Source of the DNA: JAVBOP01 sp031550405
GTDB lineage: Bacteria; Bacteroidota; Ignavibacteria; Kapaibacteriales; UBA2268
Direction: 5' to 3'
Length of the DNA stretch: 25,961 bases
NCBI GenBank assembly: GCA_031550405.1
Contig: JAVBOP010000187.1
Coordinates: 1-25,961 of the forward strand
In this document: positions 1 through 7,836 of the stretch, in pieces
How the letters are laid out: the number at the start of each line of letters is the position of its first letter
How positions within the stretch are numbered: position 1 is the first letter of the stretch
Notes under the pieces: model-generated
What the model was told of the DNA's origin: nothing
Seen by the model: the letters and a program-made list of their open reading frames with translations, nothing else
Database searches by the model: none
Position numbers and translations under genes: made by a program

Positions 1-185
1 ACCCAATATGATAAAACTGATGTAATATTTTTAGCATTTATTTCATTTTTATTTATTGTAAATCATTTGATTTGTGTGAATAAACTATAAATTGCAAATA
101 ATTTTACGAAGCGGGATAATGATAATTCAAAATTTAGCTTGATTGTATTCCTCCTTGAAAAAGGCATTGTTCATAAACAATTCCT

Positions 186-273
186 CCAAAATACATAAAC
201 ATGTAATAACATGAATATTTGTTAATAAATTAAAAACGATGGAATTTTTTTCTGCTATGTTTATGTATTTGGG
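186..273. repeat. Imperfect 17-bp inverted repeat enclosing a motif copy
   Basis: The left arm at 186-202 and the reverse complement of 257-273 match at 16 of 17 positions, sharing AAATACATAAACAT. The 54-base interior contains a copy of the dispersed motif at 209-231, with ATGAATATTTGTTAATAAAT in place of the usual run of T. It could be the end structure of a very small mobile element or an RNA hairpin. No transposase or target duplication is visible. Confidence 0.5.
209..231 (+). repeat. Dispersed motif copy 1 (one-base variant)
   Basis: On the plus strand 211-230 reads ATGAATATTTGTTAATAAAT. This differs by a single base from the form beside gyrB and ettA, and it keeps the in-frame ATG AAT ATT TGT TAA TAA arrangement. 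No gene end is visible next to it; the preceding 200 bases have no clear coding frame. Confidence 0.6.
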
Positions 274-414
274 TGAAAATACTGATGGGCAGAACAAAAT
301 AAAACATTAAAATTGCGCGCTGCAATTTTGCAGTAATTTATTTAATTCAACTCCTTTTGCTGGCGAAGCATTTGTATACATTGATGTCGCTAATTAAATT
401 GCAGGTATTTGTAC

Positions 415-1053
415 ATGAAAAAAAGCTTGATTTTAATTGCAATCGCATTTATCATTTCAAATATTAATTCTTTTTCAAAGCCCAATTCTGATGTTATAAC
501 GGAGCGCGAGGCTATAAAAGATTATTATCATGAATTTGTAACTATTTGCAAAGGCGAAGGGTTATGCGAAAGAATACTTATTGATTACCAGCAGAAAGGT
601 TGGAAATATTTTCCTCTTGAAGGCGAAGTAAGGGGTTCTGACAAAAAAGTTAGGATTGTCAAATATCTTGATACTAACGTTACGAAATGTGTTGTACTTC
701 CATTGGACTCTTCATGCGTTCACCCGGAAGAAACAGATAAAACGTTTCGTATTTATCCCAGTAAAAAATCTGATTTGATAGTAAAATTTATGGATGCAAG
801 CACAGGCGAATACGTTTATGAGAAAGCAATACCAGCCAATCCCGAATTCGAATTGCCTTATGAAAAGCCAAACAAAACTCCTGAAGAGGTCAAAATCTGG
901 GTTGCTAAAAATGACTCACAAGCCGTTGAAATAAATAAGGATGTGCTCAACAATGCTTCCAATAAGGGAGTTGGCTTGTTTTTTGTATTTATATTCAATA
1001 AATCTGGCAACCTGCTTATCGCGGATAAAATCATTCGCCATTGTAATTTATAG
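415..1053 (+). CDS. Exported protein of unknown function
   Basis: This is a 212-residue protein that I do not recognise. The first ~22 residues (MKK, then a run of I, L, A and F ending near NSFS) look like a Sec signal peptide, so the mature protein is probably periplasmic or surface-exposed. The rest is mixed hydrophilic sequence with four or five cysteines, including a pair in the segment ICKGEGLCER, and a C-terminal strand-rich part (GLFFVFIFNKSGNLLIADKI). The family is not identifiable by eye. A TTG six bases upstream (409) would also be in frame, but ATG at 415 gives a normal signal peptide start. The gene stands alone, 105 bases ahead of the DUF4397 lipoprotein, which has its own promoter-like box, so the two need not be co-transcribed. 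Confidence 0.75.
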   Translation: MKKSLILIAIAFIISNINSFSKPNSDVITEREAIKDYYHEFVTICKGEGLCERILIDYQQKGWKYFPLEGEVRGSDKKVRIVKYLDTNVTKCVVLPLDSSCVHPEETDKTFRIYPSKKSDLIVKFMDASTGEYVYEKAIPANPEFELPYEKPNKTPEEVKIWVAKNDSQAVEINKDVLNNASNKGVGLFFVFIFNKSGNLLIADKIIRHCNL

Positions 1054-1121
1054 AAAAGCAGTAACTTGCATTATTTTTAAGAAGCGGTATGGAGCACAAA
1101 ATCTATATCGCTGTTTTTTTG

Positions 1122-1129
1122 TATATTTG
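1122..1129 (+). promoter_or_regulatory. Putative -7 box TATATTTG for the DUF4397 lipoprotein gene
   Basis: TATATTTG is an exact match to TAnnTTTG. Transcription would start near 1135, leaving a leader of about 24 bases with TAAGG (1146-1150) as a weak ribosome site before ATG 1159. No clear -33 element was found. Confidence 0.55.
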
Positions 1130-1158
1130 CAATAGCTGGTAATTATAAGGTATTGAGT

Positions 1159-3159
1159 ATGAAAAGGCAAGATGTTGTAAACCATTGGAAAGCTAAAGTT
1201 GCATTGCTTTTGCTGCTATTGTTTCCGTTTTCGTGTGCAAAGGAGAACCCGAATCTGGTCAATCCTCCGACTGTTTTTGAGACGGTTGTCGTGCGTTTTT
1301 TGAATCTTGCCGGCGATGAGCAGCCTCGCAGCTTAGTGCTTGACAAGACTTTGCGATTTAACAATGTTGCTTACGATGCCATCACGCAGGCAGAAATGCC
1401 GCCATTCGATTCGGTGTATGTCGATGTTTATAAGGGAGATAGCCTTGAATATTCAAAAGAAGCGAAGCAGAAATTTGCCCGAAATACCCGATATGTCTTC
1501 ATCGCCTTGCCATCACCTGCGGGTGCGTCAGATTACAGAAATGTCGATACGATGCTCGCATTGCAGACTACAATTGTCAAGCCGAATGACACCAACGAAT
1601 GCTATGTCAAGATGCTCAATGCCAACCCGGATACCTCTGTCAGCTATTCCCTGCGCTTGGGCTGTCCAAGCGATTCGATGATATTCAACAGTATGCGGTA
1701 TTGCCAGTCAAGCGGCGTATATGCGATATACAAGGGCAAGCGAGTATTTTCTGTTGTCAAAAATATAGCCAATACATCAAACCCCGACAGTATGTATACT
1801 TACAGCGAATTGGTAGGTATTTATGAATTAAATTTAATAAATCTCGGACAATATGCCTTTATAATAGATAAGGATGAGAAGGTGTATTTTCTTGATGAGC
1901 TTTCCCCCTCTGCCAACCCGCTTGTCGAGCTTATGCCCATAGACGGTAACCAGCGCGAGGCTTATATCCGTGTTGCCAATCTGTCGTCCGGCGAAATATC
2001 CATCAATAAGGTGCCGGGCAGCACCATTGTATCGAATCTGAACCCCAATTTTATCAACGATAACTATACTGTCTCTGCCTGTGATAATGTCAGCAAGGAT
2101 AAGCTGAGGCTGGAGTATAACGGCGCTGTTACTGATTCGGCATATACTTCGTTCGATATACACTACACATATACGGCGATGGCATTTGACAGCAAGCATG
2201 CACAATCCAATATACTTATAGTTGTTCCGCCTGTAAGGGATCTGCGCAAAAACCGAGCAGGCAAGGCGGTAGTGCAGGTAGTTAATGCCAATTATGACAG
2301 CTCGGGAATAACCGTATCGATAGGCGCAAGAAGTGCCAGCAATATCTATGGATATGAGTCCGGACAGGTCATGGCGGCGGGTCTGTCTGCAAAAAAAGTA
2401 TCCGCTCCAGCAATAATAGATGCCGGCACTGTACCCATAGTGGTGTTCACCTCGACAGAGCCTGCCAAGTACCTGTTTAGTGCCAATGTGGTATTAGAAA
2501 AGGACAGGAACTATATTATTGCCGTTGATTGCAGCGGCGAGGATGGCAGGATAGCGGCTATTGAAGAGCAGGATAATAATATGGCTGTTGAATATGCGGC
2601 TTCTGCGGCATATCTCCAGATAATTAATGCGGTTACTGGACTTGAGAATGTGTCTGTTGCTTGCGGCAATATACTTGCCAGTGCCAACCTCGAATACGGC
2701 AATTCTCTTGCTACATTTGTGCCGGAGGGTACAAATACCGTTTCTGTTAACGGGCATAGCCACAGTTTTAATGCCGATAAAACCAAACGCATACTGCTTA
2801 TTGCTTCAAATTCCGGAACTGTCATAGATATATACGACATACAGTCGCCGCCTATGGGAGCAACCGCAACCGATTATCGCCGGCGGTTTATTAATGCCAG
2901 CGCCGATGTGGCAACTTTGCAGGTCAAGCCCGACAGCACTTCCACGCCTTTGGCGGAGAATATACAGTATAAGGGTGTGTCCGATGTGGAGCGGCAAACC
3001 CGCGAGCAAAAATTTGCGTTATATTTCTACGATCAGGGCAGTGGCAAAAAGCTCGCCGTCTTCAGCGACCTGCTCATGACCCTGCGCAAAAATTACTCTG
3101 TCATCTTTTATGGCGAGCAAAAAAAAGGCTACAACATCCTGATACTTCAGGAATATTGA
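1159..3159 (+). CDS. DUF4397-type repeat lipoprotein
   Basis: This is a 666-residue putative lipoprotein. The N-terminus has a basic start, a run of leucines and the lipobox-like FPFSC with the lipidated cysteine at about residue 26, so it is probably anchored in the outer membrane or periplasm. After it come several related beta-rich segments beginning with patterns such as VRFLNLAG, AYIRVANLSSG, AVVQVVNANYDSS, AYLQIINAVTG and RRFINASADVATLQV. They are typical of tandem DUF4397-like domains, which are common in Bacteroidota surface lipoproteins and have no established biochemical role. ATG 1159 is preferred over the in-frame TTG at 1153 because TAAGG lies 8 bases upstream of it. The downstream gene is convergent. 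The domain assignment is by eye: lipoprotein status is fairly sure, the exact family less so. Confidence 0.8.
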   Translation: MKRQDVVNHWKAKVALLLLLLFPFSCAKENPNLVNPPTVFETVVVRFLNLAGDEQPRSLVLDKTLRFNNVAYDAITQAEMPPFDSVYVDVYKGDSLEYSKEAKQKFARNTRYVFIALPSPAGASDYRNVDTMLALQTTIVKPNDTNECYVKMLNANPDTSVSYSLRLGCPSDSMIFNSMRYCQSSGVYAIYKGKRVFSVVKNIANTSNPDSMYTYSELVGIYELNLINLGQYAFIIDKDEKVYFLDELSPSANPLVELMPIDGNQREAYIRVANLSSGEISINKVPGSTIVSNLNPNFINDNYTVSACDNVSKDKLRLEYNGAVTDSAYTSFDIHYTYTAMAFDSKHAQSNILIVVPPVRDLRKNRAGKAVVQVVNANYDSSGITVSIGARSASNIYGYESGQVMAAGLSAKKVSAPAIIDAGTVPIVVFTSTEPAKYLFSANVVLEKDRNYIIAVDCSGEDGRIAAIEEQDNNMAVEYAASAAYLQIINAVTGLENVSVACGNILASANLEYGNSLATFVPEGTNTVSVNGHSHSFNADKTKRILLIASNSGTVIDIYDIQSPPMGATATDYRRRFINASADVATLQVKPDSTSTPLAENIQYKGVSDVERQTREQKFALYFYDQGSGKKLAVFSDLLMTLRKNYSVIFYGEQKKGYNILILQEY

Positions 3160-3219
3160 CGGCAGATGAAGTGTCCAGCTATATTTATAAATAAAAGTTA
3201 TGTTAAGCATGGTTTTATT

Positions 3220-3313
3220 CGCAATCGCTATCGCTATAAATGCTAAGATTGCGGGTTGTAATTTTTTACTTGAGAATAAATTCAAGGACTTAGCATTGGA
3301 GCTATTCTCAAGT
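3220..3313. other. Cluster of interlaced inverted repeats (possible structured RNA or terminator region)
   Basis: Between two convergent genes lie three perfect inverted repeats: CGCAATC 3220-3226 with 3247-3253, AATGCTAAG 3239-3247 with 3289-3297, and ACTTGAGAATA 3268-3278 with 3303-3313. The second and third interlace (a, b, a', b'), which is the layout of a pseudoknot or of alternative hairpins. A TATATTTA sequence lies just upstream at about 3179. There is no T tract, so an ordinary intrinsic terminator is unlikely. Confidence 0.4.
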
Positions 3314-3364
3314 TATGTCAATGCAGCCATACTTAGATCATACCTTTATTATTATACTCACGCT

Positions 3365-4048
3365 TCAATCAAGTTTCCTCTCTGCAAACATATCTCTGTA
3401 AAAGCGGGCGGCACTGCGGTAGCGCTCTAAGTAGTATCCATCGGAAAGTAGAGAATAGATAACGCCCTTGCCGGTGGAGGAATGAGCAAACAATCCATTG
3501 CCAATGTAAATGCCGACATGTCCGATACGTTTGGATTTTTTATTGCGTCCCGAAAAAAATATTATATCTCCAAATTGCAAGTCATCTATTTTATTTATAT
3601 TTGCATATAAAGCAGCCTGATTTGCAGAGCCAGCAGGAATGAATTTGTCTAAAGTTTCCTCGATGATAATAGAAACGAAATTAGAGCAGTCTACTCCGCG
3701 TCTCGAGCGTCCGTTATATCTGTATCTTACCCCGAGCCAATCATTTACCCGCTCGATTAATTTTTTTCTTAACTGATAATCCGAAAAAATCGATTCTTTA
3801 TCAAATCCATTCAAAAATTCATAATCGTTATAAAAATATGATTCTGCTTTTTCCCATTGCTCATACAACGGAAAATATTCATATAATTTTTGAATTAATT
3901 TTTGTTTTTTAAAATTAATTTTTGCTTCTGTACTTTGTCTGTTCTTTTTAGTGGATTTCTTTTTTGCGGATTGCAAGTCCGAGCTGTTCACTGAAAAAAA
4001 CAACAATAATGTCATTAAAATTAACGTTAATTTTGTTTTTGCAAGCAT
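3365..4048 (-). CDS. Exported NlpC/P60 family cell-wall hydrolase
   Basis: This is a 227-residue protein with a signal peptide (residues 1-22), a lysine-rich linker (28-50) and a C-terminal NlpC/P60 domain from about residue 95. The catalytic cysteine is visible in GVDCSNF (C121), the histidine in RIGHVGIYIG (H177), and a third polar residue in LFAHSSTGKGV (H189). LGVRYRYNGRSRRGVDCSNF is the classic entry to the active site. Such enzymes cut peptide links in peptidoglycan, usually between gamma-D-Glu and diaminopimelate, in the periplasm. Length and domain order fit small NlpC/P60 endopeptidases (Spr/MepS-like). It is transcribed away from the unknown gene at 4270 across a 221-base spacer. 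I saw no exact TAnnTTTG box on its strand. Confidence 0.9.
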   Translation of the reverse strand: MLAKTKLTLILMTLLLFFSVNSSDLQSAKKKSTKKNRQSTEAKINFKKQKLIQKLYEYFPLYEQWEKAESYFYNDYEFLNGFDKESIFSDYQLRKKLIERVNDWLGVRYRYNGRSRRGVDCSNFVSIIIEETLDKFIPAGSANQAALYANINKIDDLQFGDIIFFSGRNKKSKRIGHVGIYIGNGLFAHSSTGKGVIYSLLSDGYYLERYRSAARFYRDMFAERKLD

Positions 4049-4233
4049 TTAATTGTCGAAATTGTTTCACATAATATTTGAAAGAGTGAAAATATTTACA
4101 TACTTTCCACTGTAAAGATAAAACTTTATTTGAAAACTGCAAAAGAAAAAAGGCAAATATTCCAAAAAATTGCAACAAAGATTTCCACAATATGAGTAAA
4201 AATATGTTGATAAGTTGTAAAAACAGTATGAAT

Positions 4234-4262
4234 TATTTAATTTTGTGTTGTATTTAATTTTG
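4234..4262 (+). promoter_or_regulatory. Tandem direct repeat with two TAATTTTG boxes
   Basis: TATTTAATTTTG occurs twice, at 4234-4245 and 4251-4262, with a 17-base period. Each copy contains TAATTTTG, which fits TAnnTTTG. The downstream box ends only 7 bases before ATG 4270, so a transcript from it would be nearly leaderless. The upstream box would give a leader of about 20 bases. Confidence 0.4.
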
Positions 4263-4269
4263 GAAAAAT

Positions 4270-4860
4270 ATGGATATTAAAAAAATTTTTGAACTATGTG
4301 ACAAATCGATTTATGAAAATAAATTCATAAAACTTCCTGACAATATTCTGCTACAACTTGATGAGCAGATGATTGTGGCGATTTTGGGAAAATATTCGGG
4401 AAAAAACCTCATTATGTTGCCTGAGTACGAAATAGCATTTTTTGATTGGCTGAAACTCTGCGATAATGAGGTTTGGTGCGATTTGTGGCAGAGCGATGAT
4501 GCCATGCCTTATCTGGTGAGTATTGATTTTTTGCCCACATTTTTGAACAAAGATGGGCGCGGTTTTCCGATTTGTGATTTGGCGAATACTGATAATTATT
4601 ATTTTACAATGGCGCAGATGGTTGATGAGGAATCTAACATTATGATTGAAACGGCGCGCACTTTATTCAAGGAAAATAAAGAACTTACAGTAGCGCAGAT
4701 GCTTGCATTAGAAATTTCGATTGATCCTGTCGACATCTGGCATTTTGCTTATCGCCACAAAATTGATTTAGATGTAGCCAAACAAGCGGTCCAATCTCTC
4801 GTTGAAGATAACGCTCTTGTGCACTTAACTCATGCCGAACATCTGAGCAATTTTATATGA
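4270..4860 (+). CDS. Cytoplasmic protein of unknown function
   Basis: This is a 196-residue soluble protein with no signal peptide or membrane segment, and I do not recognise a family. It is rich in acidic residues and aromatics, with a tryptophan-rich middle (FFDWLKLCDNEVWCDLWQ) and a helical C-terminus (VDIWHFAYRHKIDLDVAKQA). The segment LVSIDFLPTFLNKDGRGFPICDL has a conserved-domain look but suggests no activity. The gene reads away from the NlpC/P60 gene and converges on the small membrane ORF with 14 bases between the stop codons. There is no clear Shine-Dalgarno sequence, in keeping with a very short leader. It could be a lineage-specific protein; that it is translated is inferred from frame length and composition. 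Confidence 0.75.
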   Translation: MDIKKIFELCDKSIYENKFIKLPDNILLQLDEQMIVAILGKYSGKNLIMLPEYEIAFFDWLKLCDNEVWCDLWQSDDAMPYLVSIDFLPTFLNKDGRGFPICDLANTDNYYFTMAQMVDEESNIMIETARTLFKENKELTVAQMLALEISIDPVDIWHFAYRHKIDLDVAKQAVQSLVEDNALVHLTHAEHLSNFI

Positions 4861-4874
4861 GAAAATATCTTCTG

Positions 4875-5072
4875 TTATTGAAAAATTGAAGTTAGATCGA
4901 AGTGGAAATAGCCGGAAGATAACTTCAATAATACTGTGAGAAGTATTATGACAGTAAGAAAAATTATAACTGCTTTTAACATTTTTTTTATAATAAAAAA
5001 TAACATTAAAAACAAAGTAACTATTATAAATGTAATAGCTTGAGGCGATAGCGACGTGATTTGTTCTAACAT
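4875..5072 (-). CDS. Small two-helix membrane protein, last in the flagellar gene row
   Basis: This is a 65-residue ORF with two strongly hydrophobic stretches (about residues 13-29 and 33-50) separated by KKMLK, followed by a short polar tail. It begins 32 bases after flgM on the same strand, so it may be the last gene of the flagellar transcript; nothing in it is recognisably flagellar. The translation start lacks a good Shine-Dalgarno sequence. Two inverted repeats lie inside its 3' half (4886-4894 with 4920-4928, and 4928-4935 with 4942-4949). Those could instead mean that this region is a transcript-end structure and the ORF is fortuitous. The membrane-protein-like composition favours a real gene, but only moderately. 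Confidence 0.5.
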   Translation of the reverse strand: MLEQITSLSPQAITFIIVTLFLMLFFIIKKMLKAVIIFLTVIILLTVLLKLSSGYFHFDLTSIFQ

Positions 5073-5104
5073 AAATTAGCTGCCATATTCATTACAATGA
5101 AGCA

Positions 5105-5368
5105 CTAAACTCTGTCAATATGTTTCAACAATTTTTCAGCTGTTTCTCTAATTATAGCAGAATCATTGTAAAACCCTGTTTTCATTTTAGACTGGATAGA
5201 AGCTATTTTCAAAGCATCATCTGATATTTCAATTCTATCAGCCATTTCTTTTGCCTTATTCTGTTCAATATTTTTGTTTTTGCTGTTATCTTTTTGTTCT
5301 ATATTTCTGTGAATTTCAATAGATGTGTTTTCTCTTTCTATTGAATTGTTATATGAATTTATTTTCAT
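5105..5368 (-). CDS. flgM: FlgM-like anti-sigma-28 factor
   Basis: This is an 87-residue hydrophilic protein. The N-terminal half is low-complexity (N, K, E, S), as expected for the disordered part of FlgM. The C-terminal half carries the family pattern: ADRIEISDDAL (about 43-53), then KMKTGFYNDSAIIRETAEKLL (61-81), corresponding to the usual DRVEIS...K..I..G.Y......IAEKLL. FlgM binds the flagellar sigma factor FliA (sigma-28) until the hook-basal body is finished and FlgM is exported. The start codon overlaps the stop codon of the upstream gene (TAATG), so the two are probably translationally coupled. Being in a transcript with a sigma-28-type promoter would form the usual negative feedback. 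The N-terminal half is not conserved enough to judge. Confidence 0.75.
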   Translation of the reverse strand: MKINSYNNSIERENTSIEIHRNIEQKDNSKNKNIEQNKAKEMADRIEISDDALKIASIQSKMKTGFYNDSAIIRETAEKLLKHIDRV

Positions 5369-5742
5369 TATTTATCCAGTTTATCGTATACTAATAGCAT
5401 TTTTTTTTTATTAAGGTCTATTAATTTTCCTTTAGTATCGTCGACTTTAGAATGTAAAAATTCTATATTTTCCTTTTCGATTGACATCACCTTGCCAATA
5501 AATTCATTCCATTGTGGATTGTTATTGACAAGGCGTGTTCCGTTTGATGACGATAAAATTTCGTTTAATTGATTGATTTTTTGATTTCTTTTCTTATACT
5601 TGTCATCAATACTTACTAGATCAATATCCGGATTGAAGTGCCTATATTTGGTAATATTAGAAATTTCTTCCGTGAGTTTGGATATTGCATCAATAATAGA
5701 ATAAAATTCTTTTTCTAAATCTTTGTTATTAGATTTTAACAT
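5368..5742 (-). CDS. FlgN/FliT-like flagellar chaperone candidate
   Basis: This is a 124-residue, highly charged, all-helical protein with heptad-like spacing, no signal peptide and no membrane segment. Size, predicted coiled-coil character and position between flaG and flgM fit the FlgN or FliT class of type III export chaperones. These bind hook-associated proteins FlgK/FlgL (FlgN) or the cap FliD (FliT) before secretion. There is no sequence motif that settles which. The coding region overlaps the end of flaG by 14 bases and ends in TAATG with flgM, so the three genes form a tightly coupled group. An alternative is an unrelated lineage-specific coiled-coil protein. The function rests mainly on context. 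Confidence 0.6.
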   Translation of the reverse strand: MLKSNNKDLEKEFYSIIDAISKLTEEISNITKYRHFNPDIDLVSIDDKYKKRNQKINQLNEILSSSNGTRLVNNNPQWNEFIGKVMSIEKENIEFLHSKVDDTKGKLIDLNKKKMLLVYDKLDK

Positions 5743-6154
5743 TTGCTATTTGACCTTGTCCCAAAGTGTCGTTAATAATTTTAGCTATTTTGAGCGTTAT
5801 TTCGGATGGGTATTGCCTAATAATCTGTTTAGTTTTTTCGTCAATAACTCTCATAAGCATTTCTGTGCTCTCTTCATCCAAAACGAACTCGAAATATACG
5901 CCATTAACATTGGCAATTTCCTTTAGCTTTTTCGCGAGTTCTTTGTAATCGACATTAGTTTCATCATCTTTTTTATCAATTCCATTTGATTTTAGTTTTC
6001 CATTTTTGGAGCTATTAACTGAATTATACACATCATCTATGTATTGATGCATATTTTCTTCAGACTCCGCTGTTGATTTTTTCTTCTTGTGAGCAAAATT
6101 TTCAATCAATTTTGAAATATCCATTGAGGATATACCAGAAATTGAACTAATCAT
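5729..6154 (-). CDS. flaG: FlaG family flagellar protein
   Basis: This is a 141-residue protein. The variable charged N-terminal half (about 1-80) is followed by the FlaG signature in the C-terminal half: VYFEFVLDEESTEMLMRVID (about 85-104), then EKTKQIIRQYPSEITLKIAKII. This matches the family pattern L.F..DE.T....V.V.D..T.EVIRQIPPE. FlaG influences filament length and usually lies next to fliD. The start is well supported: AAGGAGG stands about 10 bases upstream of ATG at 6154, the strongest ribosome site in this operon. It lies 49 bases after fliD, with a dispersed-motif copy in the gap. Confidence 0.9.
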   Translation of the reverse strand: MISSISGISSMDISKLIENFAHKKKKSTAESEENMHQYIDDVYNSVNSSKNGKLKSNGIDKKDDETNVDYKELAKKLKEIANVNGVYFEFVLDEESTEMLMRVIDEKTKQIIRQYPSEITLKIAKIINDTLGQGQIANVKI

Positions 6155-6180
6155 AGTTTTACTCCTCCTTTCTCAAGAAA

Positions 6181-6205
6181 GAATTATTAAAAAAAAATCA
6201 TAATT
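6181..6205 (-). repeat. Dispersed motif copy 2, touching the fliD stop codon
   Basis: The plus strand reads GAATTATT, nine A, then TCATAATT. On the gene strand this is ATG ATT TTT TTT TAA TAA. It begins at the fliD stop codon. The outer bases GAATTAT and ATAATT form inverted arms. Confidence 0.65.
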
Positions 6206-7811
6206 AACTTGTATACTGCTGAGCAATCATGCTGTCATAAGCGCTGCCAGAGCTGCCGCCCATAGCGGATAGTAGCGTCATCTGGTTTTGAGCATTATAA
6301 TATACGCTTAAATAAGCTTCATACTGTTTTCTTGTGGCTTCTGCCATTTTTTCAATATTATTCGTTGTGCTTGTAATCCGCTTATTGTTTGTAGTTATTT
6401 GCTGGTTTATGGATTCCAACCGATTTTTTACCAATCCTTTGTCATCGCCCTGACTGATTAACGAGTCAATAGATTCGCTAATCTTTGCAGCAAATCCTGT
6501 TGTAGATGTAAATAAATCAGAAATAAGCTGTGAGCCATTTTCTTTAGATAATACATTGCTTAATTTTGTTGCATCTGTCAGTTTCAAAACATTATCGCTT
6601 GACATCGTAAACCCGATTTCTGCAAGATACTTGGGCACGCCATCTTCTTCGCTATCCACCAATTTAGTAGATACTATATTCCGCAATGTGTTTTGCAGGC
6701 TTGTCATTGATGGATCATTGCCATGTTTAGCTTTTGCAGTTACAAGGTAGTTCGCAAGACTGTTGAATGCGGTAACCAGTGGTTCTACCAAATCCTCCAC
6801 AGCCTTGGTATCAATCTCTGTAGCAAGAGAGGTATTAGGTTCTTCGGCGGTATGAACTTTTTTGATTGTGAAAGTAACTCCATCAATAGCGTCATTGATG
6901 ACATTTGAACCGCGAGTAATTTTCACTCCATTAAGTTCCATAATAGAATTTAAATCGCCTGCATCTGCAGCTTTAAAGCCTGCGCCTGCACCATTTGTCG
7001 TAACTCTATTTCCATCTGTATTCAATAAAGCATCATCAAAACCCAATTTTTGCGCAAAACTGCTTGGATCCAATGTCCGGGTAACGGTAGTTTCTTCCTG
7101 TGTGTCCGGGTCTATAACAGTTTCTTCTATCGAAGCGGAAGCGCTAAATACTATTTTATTTTCTTCGCCCGTATTCTTTGAAGTAAGGGTTAGCCTGCCT
7201 GTTGATGATGTATCTTTAACAAAAGCTGCATTGACATTAGCGCCAAGCCCACCATCTTCTTCTGAAGCGTTAATGGCCTGTACCAACCGCTTCATCACAG
7301 ATTCGTTGGTATCATCTTCGCCGGTTTCTATTTTGAATACTTTGGTCTTATCTCCCACAGAGATGGAGAACTGTTGAACTCCAACTCCTACATCATTGCT
7401 AAATTTTTCGTTGAGCTTTAGCTGCGCTCCAATAAAAGTGTCATGCGTTGCAAGTTTATCCACCCGAACAGAGTTTGTGCCGAGTATTGCCTTGCTGTCA
7501 GCTGTCGCTGTTACATATTGGTCTTGTGAAGTGGTTACCTTCCTTGTAACGAAACTTTCATCTGTCTTTTCCAATTTATTGAAAGCCTTCACACCATTTT
7601 CATTTGCCTTGAATGTACCAAACTTATCTAATGCAGAAACAAGCTGATTCAGCTTGGAATTTACTGTATTAAAAAATATCTGCTTTCCTTCCAGCGTCGT
7701 TTTTTTTGTTTGCAGCGGTGTCAGCCTGTATTGCTGTGTCTGAATATACGCTTCTACCAACTGGTCGCTTGCGGAAGAGCCTGCTTGGTCTATACCAAAA
7801 TATGAGCCCAT
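6204..7811 (-). CDS. fliD: Flagellar filament cap protein FliD
   Basis: This is a 535-residue protein, within the usual length for FliD (HAP2). The N-terminal region (about 1-130) and C-terminal region (about 380-535) are helical and heptad-like, as expected for the D0/D1 stalk. The middle is rich in S, T, N, D and G, as in the exposed D2/D3 domains. The C-terminus has the family-like stretch GLVKNRLESINQQITTNNKR followed by a helix with YEAYLSVYYNAQNQMTLLSAM. FliD is exported through the flagellar type III apparatus and forms the cap under which flagellin folds. GAGG precedes ATG at 7811. The neighbours fliS upstream and flaG downstream are the standard context. A perfect 12-bp hairpin lies in the fliS-fliD gap. 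Confidence 0.9.
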   Translation of the reverse strand: MGSYFGIDQAGSSASDQLVEAYIQTQQYRLTPLQTKKTTLEGKQIFFNTVNSKLNQLVSALDKFGTFKANENGVKAFNKLEKTDESFVTRKVTTSQDQYVTATADSKAILGTNSVRVDKLATHDTFIGAQLKLNEKFSNDVGVGVQQFSISVGDKTKVFKIETGEDDTNESVMKRLVQAINASEEDGGLGANVNAAFVKDTSSTGRLTLTSKNTGEENKIVFSASASIEETVIDPDTQEETTVTRTLDPSSFAQKLGFDDALLNTDGNRVTTNGAGAGFKAADAGDLNSIMELNGVKITRGSNVINDAIDGVTFTIKKVHTAEEPNTSLATEIDTKAVEDLVEPLVTAFNSLANYLVTAKAKHGNDPSMTSLQNTLRNIVSTKLVDSEEDGVPKYLAEIGFTMSSDNVLKLTDATKLSNVLSKENGSQLISDLFTSTTGFAAKISESIDSLISQGDDKGLVKNRLESINQQITTNNKRITSTTNNIEKMAEATRKQYEAYLSVYYNAQNQMTLLSAMGGSSGSAYDSMIAQQYTS

Positions 7812-7836
7812 AAATTACCTCATTCTTTTATTTTAC

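Larger units (their letters stand above)
1..408. other. AT-rich intergenic stretch with inverted repeats, no gene seen
   Basis: I see no convincing coding frame here. Three structures stand out. A 17-base inverted repeat (186-202 against 257-273) matches at 16 of 17 positions. A copy of the dispersed motif (209-231) lies between its arms. A short perfect hairpin has an 8-bp stem (309-316 with 322-329) and the loop GCGCT. The hairpin has no clear T tract, so it is not a convincing terminator. No clear TAnnTTTG promoter was found ahead of the gene at 415. Confidence 0.6.

Noticed and set aside
3200..3430. 76-codon plus-strand frame between the DUF4397 gene and the NlpC gene
   Set aside because: It runs into the antisense of the NlpC/P60 C-terminus and has no ribosome site or family resemblance. 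The inverted repeats explain the conserved look better.
6862..7377. 171-codon open frame on the plus strand
   Set aside because: It lies wholly antisense to fliD, has repetitive S/V/P composition and resembles no family. It is a shadow of the fliD coding frame.
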